Of a stretch of 64,000 nt of DNA, positions 58,617-64,000 are shown one piece after another. The stretch comes from Cryptomeria japonica (Eukaryota; Streptophyta; Pinopsida; Cupressales; Cupressaceae). The notes below the pieces were generated by a model. It was not told the origin of the DNA and made no database searches. It saw nothing but the letters and a program-made list of their open reading frames with translations. The translations under genes and the position numbers were made by a program. The stretch lies in contig NC_081408.1 of the NCBI RefSeq assembly GCF_030272615.1, positions 302,655,450-302,719,449 of the forward strand. Direction: 5' to 3'. Each line of letters starts with the position of its first letter. Position 1 is the first letter of the stretch.

Positions 58617-61600
58617 TAATATATTTCCATCCTGTAGGGTAAAATTTTAAATATTAATATAAAAAGATAAAAACATTTGAAGAACCCATGATGGAACTTA
58701 TGAAAGAATTTCAAGAATATCAAGAGAATGTGCATGGATAAATAATCCAATGATAGAGATAATGTTTTTGAAGTTGGGGAAAAAAGTAAAAAGTGAAAGA
58801 ATCTGCCAAGGAACCTAAAACAGTGAAAGGTACACTAGAACAAAAATCACATGAGAAGGTCAAGGATGAACAAATAGAGATGCAAGAAAGTGAGAAGAAA
58901 CAAACCATGGAAAATTCTGCCATGCAAATCAAAGATTTGCAAGTTGAAGGTAAAGATTATTTGGTAGGAGAAATCATTTCATTGGTTTCCAATGATTACA
59001 TGTGGCAAAATATAGATGAAGTGAAGACAAAAAGGGTTCCACTTGTTGATTGTGAAGAAATCAAGTTGAATAGAGATGTGCCAAATCAAGCATTGTCTTT
59101 CAAATTGTGAATGGTGAGCCATGAATTAATGAACACACACTTGAGGAGATTATGTTGGTTTGCCCTGAGTTAGGAATCTTGGGTCACAAAAATGGAGGTG
59201 TTGAGATATCTCAACAAATTCCCCTTAGTCGAAAGAGGTCGAGTATTTTGTTGACACCCTAGGGTATGGAAATATTTCAGATTTTTTGCTTACTATGTCA
59301 TTGCAAAATAACTATCATCATGAAAAGCATGAAAAAATGAGTGATAGAGTAAGGGATACAACTTGCAGTACAGGGCATGTAGACTCTTTATTTCAAGTCT
59401 CAAATTGTTGTTGGATATGGGATCTAAGTAATGTCTTAAGGTTCAAAGAAAAAAAAAGTATTGTTGTTACTATTGAGTTATCCACTTCTTGCAATTGGAA
59501 TGAAATGAGGTTTATAAGGAATCACATAGGGTTTGTTGAGCATTCTAACCACATTGTGAAGAGGGTTCATGGTTCATAGATCACCCATGGTAGCCAAGTA
59601 CCACATTTGAAGACAATATTGTGGGTGATGGCCAAATTAAGATAGTCAACTTGGGTTCTTTGATGCTAAATCATGGTAAGAAAAATAGGTATAATTTTGA
59701 TTTTCAACATTTTGTGCCTAATAATGTTATGGTGTTTTGTTATCAAGATACAAGCAAGTTGTGGGATTCATTAAAGATGAATTACTACAAACCTCTAGCA
59801 TATGAAGGCAAGGAAATTGGTTGTCCTTTTTGAGTGAAGAGGAGATATACAAAGACTTCTATATCATGGGTCCAAGAGTTGCAATGCTTATATGGTTGAA
59901 AGAACATTGGGTGACAATCACATCTTTTACCAATGATGAAATGTTTGAGTAAAATAGTGTTTGGTTTAATTTGAATGTGTTCAACATTACACCTTTTAGA
60001 AGGCCATTAGAAAAAATAACTACAAGAAGGAATTTTCTAGAGAATCACTAATTTGACATGATAAGGATGAGTATTGGCTGCACTAGACATGCCCCGAGGG
60101 TCACTTTGAGTATGGTTCAAGATGTTAGATCTGCTACCCTCAATATTTTCAGTGCTACTCACACTTTCGTTGCAGCCAAAGAAGAGCATGGTGGACAAGT
60201 TTTCAACCCATTATCGTTATTGAGGTGTTTACAAGTGTTACAAGGTAGGTTCCCACCATGACATTTCTAAGTTTGAGCAAAGGAATGCAATGTTATATCC
60301 ATGGTATGATGTCTCTATTATTCATTTTGATAATTTCATGTTTTGAACTAATGTTACCTTCAATAAGCAACTATAGGTAGATTTTGGGAATACCTCCTTG
60401 CTTAATGTGGTGTGTAGGAGATCTCAACTATTAGGGTTACTGAGTACCATCATTCCAATCTGTATAGTGTTGTTTGGGCAGAAATTTCAAGTGGCATATG
60501 ACTATTGCAGCCACTTTGCAGCTCACATACAATTTGATCCATGCAATTTTCTAAAAGGTACAATTTGCAGTATCATGGTAAGATCCATTGGAACACAAGG
60601 TGATTATTATGTCATGCATTGGTTACTTTTATCTAGATTACTTTTAGATAGAGGATTCCAACATGTCAAAGAGTTGGAAATTGATTTTGTTAAGAAGACA
60701 TTTTTTAGAAGCTACATGAGATATATTGGTTTTTTTGGTGAAATAGGTGGATCAAAAGAGGATTCTTTTTTTTTAATTCTAGTTTGGTTATTCCTTACCA
60801 TACTAATCTTGTTGAGAAGATTATTTAGTTTATGCAACCATGAAATGAGGTTTATTTAGGAATTTTTATATGTTGCAACACCCTTAACCAACATGATAAA
60901 GAAAGGAATTTCTGCATGGGGTGCAACGTGAGAATCTTTTGTTTGGGTTGAGAAGGTAATCAATTCATATCATACGATTATTATTTTATTATTTTTCACA
61001 AGAATTTTCTATAGGACGTGATGCTTTAGGAAAGGGAGTTCTATTGGTTGTAATGCAAAGGTGGAATTTTATAATAAATGAAAGCATAATGTTCAAAGAT
61101 TTAGAGGAGAGTTTCTCTAAGTATGATGAAATGTTTTCCCTCTTATATACTTTGAAATAATTGAAACACAATTTGGTTTGTGGTAAAAGTGTGGTGGAGA
61201 AGATTACACAAGATTGACGTTCATATTGGATCTTTATGATAGGAATGTTGAGGCACAAAAATAGGAAGGAAATATGGTTGTTGGTGTATTTTCCAGGATG
61301 GTTTCTTCAATGTATTTTTTTACATTCATAGACATCGGAGGTTCCCTCCATGCTAGATTATGGCAACTATATATTTTTCACTGACAATTTAGATGAAATT
61401 GTGAAGGGTGACAAGTATGTGTTAGTGGATGGTCTCAAGAAGTACATTAATTTCCATCCAAATAAATTGGTGTTTGCAGAATTTATATTCAAAGTTTTGT
61501 GGTGTGAATGTTTCTGCCATAGGGTGCTAATTGTTGTTCCTCTAATGTACTCCTATTGTTCTAAAAAGTTGAAATGAACATCTCTCAAGTTGAGGCAATG

Positions 61601-61954
61601 TTTTGGTCTTTGACTCTTTTATGTTGCAAAAATCAGATTTATATCATTACAAGAAGTTTAAAAAAAAATTGTACTAAATTTCTATATACATAATACAGGG
61701 AACAAGTCAATAAAGGGAGCTTATTGATGGAAGAGGATTTGATACATACTACATACTGACATGTAGCATGGATGAATTGGTCATACCTAGAAGATGGACA
61801 CAACAATATCACTCAGCTTTGTTTTCTTTGACAAAAGTTGCATCATTTAAATAGTACACAATCCAAGTTGTATGTGTAGTATAGTATGACTCAACACAGT
61901 GGCACAAAGTTTCTTGAGTATCATGGTTTGCAATTGCTTTAGGGCAAGCAATTT
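58617..61954 (+). other. Interior of the LTR element: unrecognised ORF fragments
   Basis: About 3.3 kb. Short plus-strand open stretches at 58793-59110 (Lys/Glu-rich, KGTLEQKSHEKVKDEQIEM), 59286-59579, 59621-59833, 60398-60859 and 61350-61577 may be pieces of one decayed protein. None shows gag, protease, RT, RNase H or integrase motifs that I can recognise. Size and lack of pol suggest a non-autonomous element that may have carried unrelated sequence. The 153-codon piece at 60398 contains a hydrophobic C-terminus (LILVWLFLTILILL). Confidence 0.45.
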
Positions 61955-61970
61955 TGGGGAAGAGGGACTT
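61955..61970 (+). other. Polypurine tract
   Basis: The purine-rich GGGGAAGAGGGA with two trailing bases precedes the LTR start TGTAATGTCC. It matches the orientation of the primer site at 58605. Confidence 0.7.
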
Positions 61971-64000
61971 GTAATGTCCCAAATTAATTAAAAATCTAGA
62001 TAATTCAATTTTAGATCCTTTTCATATTTTCAGTGAGCTAAGGTGAAGCAATTAGGAAATATTTTATTAATATTTAATTGGTTTTGTTTTAAATTATAGT
62101 TTATGGGAATTTGGGCCATCAAATATTAAATAATATTCAAATCATGTCAAAAGGGGGCATTGGATTTTCCATGGGATCCACTAGAGGTATTTCTTGAAGA
62201 TTATTGACAGTTATGTTGAGTTGTGCTTGAGATAGGTGCCATTTGGCAATAGGTGTAGTGTATGAATATCTTGTTTTTCAATATCTTCTACGGACGAAAA
62301 CCCATTTGTGAGGGTCAGATGATGAAACCCCTTTGATTCTAAAAGGGATTCTCACTCAATGGAGCCTCATTGGATTCTACAAATCAGCTAGATTTACTGT
62401 AGTGTTCGTGTGTAGGTGTGAGCTTTGTAGTTAGATCTACATATTTGTAATGAGAGTATTTGTTATTGTGTGTGAGGGTTTTTGTTTTCTCCAGCACATT
62501 AAATCAGTTATTTGGTTGTAGCAACTTTCTGTGTTGTTTGGATGAGATATTGGCAATGTAATGTTAAGATTTGTACAGTGTTCTACGGGCATTGGGGATG
62601 GGGGGACGCGGGGACGCGTCTCCAGGATAGGGGGACCAAGAGCCTAAGTTTGGGGATGCTGGGGGGACGGTGGGGGGATGACAGTGGGGGGGTGGTGGGG
62701 TGGTGGTGCTGATATAGTTATACATATACATATAGTACTTGAAAAACTAGTTTTGAAAAGATGTATGACAGTATTACAGTATAAGAATTACATTTCAAAT
62801 GAGACTAGGAAATTTGAAATATTAAATCTAAAGACTAAGATTTCTAAGTTGTGTTGTTATATGGAGCCTAATCAGACTCGAAGGTTAGATTTTCCCTACT
62901 TCTATCGGCGTGGTTTCCCCCTATATTTTTCAATGGGGGTTTGGGGGCAATGCCCCCAAGTTGGGGTCAAGGGGCAGCCCCCCACGAGGCCAAAAATACT
63001 TTTATTATTTTCTAAAGGCTTCGGGTGTTATTTTTCTATTGGCCCACTTCCAATTAGAGTTACCCCTTAACCCTCAAAAAACTTAAAAAGTCACTTTTAA
63101 AAAAAAAATTAATTTTAAACATTGCATATACGTGGGGGCGAAAGGAGACGTCTGGGCATCTCCCCATCCTTGGAGAGATGTCTGCACATCTCTCAAAGGA
63201 AGGGGAGATGCCCAAACATCTCCCAAGGAGACATGGAGGCGTCTCCATGTCTCTCTGGGAGACACCCAGATGTCTCCCAAGGAGACATCTCCACGTCTCC
63301 CTGGGAGACGCGGAGACGTCTCCGCGTCCCGGCGGTGCTTGGGTAGTGGTGGCAGGATGGCGGGGGACGTCACATCCCTATCCCCCTGTCCCCGAGACAT
63401 TTCTGATGGGGGTACGCACCCAAAAAAGGGGGGACGCATCCCTGTGGAACACTGGATTTGTATTGTAGAAACCACACGATTTGTGTAACAGAGCAATATT
63501 GGTTTCAAATCTTCTTTCTATTATGAGGGTTACTGTTGTTACTAATTTTTTTCTATACAAGAACATTTCCAAGAGTTGGGGATACCATTTTTTCCATGGT
63601 GAAGATTGGAGAGTTTCAGTGTGTCTATTGCAATGTGTGTGATCCAAAGGGGGTGTGAGTTTTATGCTTTGTTTGCTCCAGATTTTATTTTTTGTTGTTT
63701 TTGGACTTGGGTATATTGGACTCTCATAACAATGCCTCTTATTGAATAAATCAGATTTAAATTAATAAAAAGTTTGCATGAGATGTTGGTGCAATTTGTG
63801 CAACTTGGGTGTTGACTAGCTAGATTTCATTGCTTTATTTGGATGCAGTTTTTGGTGGTATTCATTCCACATTGATGTTGTTTTAGGTGTTTTGGTTATT
63901 GAGACAAGCTATTCTCATGATTAAATAGTTGCATATGATCTATAGAAGTTGTAAATGTTTCAATTTCTTTTGGTGCATTGGCAGTGTTGATTTGCAGGCA
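61971..64000 (+). repeat. 3' LTR of the LTR element, holding a hAT element and leaving the window
   Basis: Starts TGTAATGTCCCAAATT after the purine tract. Its last part matches the truncated 5' LTR. By comparison with that copy, about 120-130 more bases should lie beyond position 64000. Without the nested element the LTR would be about 1.3 kb. Confidence 0.85.
62576..63454. mobile_element. Non-autonomous hAT element (879 bp) with perfect 8-bp TSD
   Basis: GATTTGTA lies on both sides (62568-62575 and 63455-63462). The ends are inverted repeats: CAGTGTTCTACGGGCATTGG on the left, CAGTGTTCCACAGGGATGCG when the right end is inverted. An 8-bp duplication with CAGTGTTC-type termini is characteristic of hAT elements. 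There is no transposase domain. The right third (63140-63340) is packed with GAGACGTCT-type palindromes, and the left end has related GGACGCGTCTCC. A second GC-rich palindrome, GGGGGCAATGCCCCC, is near 62942-62956. Confidence 0.93.

Noticed and set aside
63083-63508. Overlapping 74-141-codon frames rich in Ser, Pro, Arg and Asp
   Set aside because: They come from the GAGACGTCTC repeat array of the hAT element, which is open in many frames.

Overview
This window looks like intergenic DNA from a large, repeat-rich land-plant nuclear genome. A gymnosperm is my best guess, an inference from the mix of Tat-type Ty3/gypsy elements, a plant mobile domain gene, L1-type LINEs, hAT elements and a giant-LTR element. 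I found no intact host gene and no RNA gene. Nearly everything is a transposable element or its remains, and several insertions carry exact target-site duplications (TSDs), so part of the nesting order can be read.

Layout. 1-3769 (minus): gag, protease and an archaeal-type RNase H of a decayed Ty3/gypsy element, its tRNA primer site and an LTR. 3772-6461 (minus): a long broken ORF of unknown function ending against that LTR. 6626-7647: about 15 palindromes built on a TTTAAA core, the most unusual signal here. 7800-15738 (plus): the 3' half of a Tat-lineage element (end of RT, RNase H, archaeal RNase H, integrase), then a long non-coding stretch and an antisense plant mobile domain (PMD) pseudogene with its own TATA box. 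15738-18035: this element's 3' LTR, split by a 1125-bp solo LTR with TSD AATTA. 18037-20000 (minus): LINE fragment. 21300-22854: microsatellite containing an 1158-bp solo LTR (TSD TCTAT). 22855-25150: old repeats and a LINE RNase H scrap.

25265-37589: a complete LARD-like element, with two 4314-bp LTRs under 1% diverged by eye, a Met-tRNA primer site, a 3.7-kb interior without recognisable coding capacity, a polypurine tract and TSD ATGTG. It also sits in a TG/TA microsatellite. 38620-39680: AT-rich diverged tandem duplication. 39745-41860 (minus): broken ORF of a retroelement-like protein of unknown function. 41953-57815 (minus): one L1-type LINE, opened twice by later insertions: a 7.7-kb chromovirus (45291-53000, TSD CATAG) and a 3.8-kb hAT transposon (53463-57227, 7/8-bp TSD). 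58055 to the window end: an LTR element with a truncated 5' LTR and unrecognised ORFs. Its 3' LTR holds an 879-bp non-autonomous hAT element with a perfect 8-bp TSD and a dense array of GAGACGTCTC-type palindromes.

The genes do not form a host pathway. They are gag, pol and transposase modules in decay. In the Tat and chromovirus copies, the premature stops and catalytic losses I checked are mostly explained by single C-to-T or G-to-A changes, as expected after long silencing by cytosine methylation. The best candidates for something undescribed are the palindrome array, the protease-RNase H adjacency at the left edge, the antisense PMD unit and the two unidentified retroelement ORFs.
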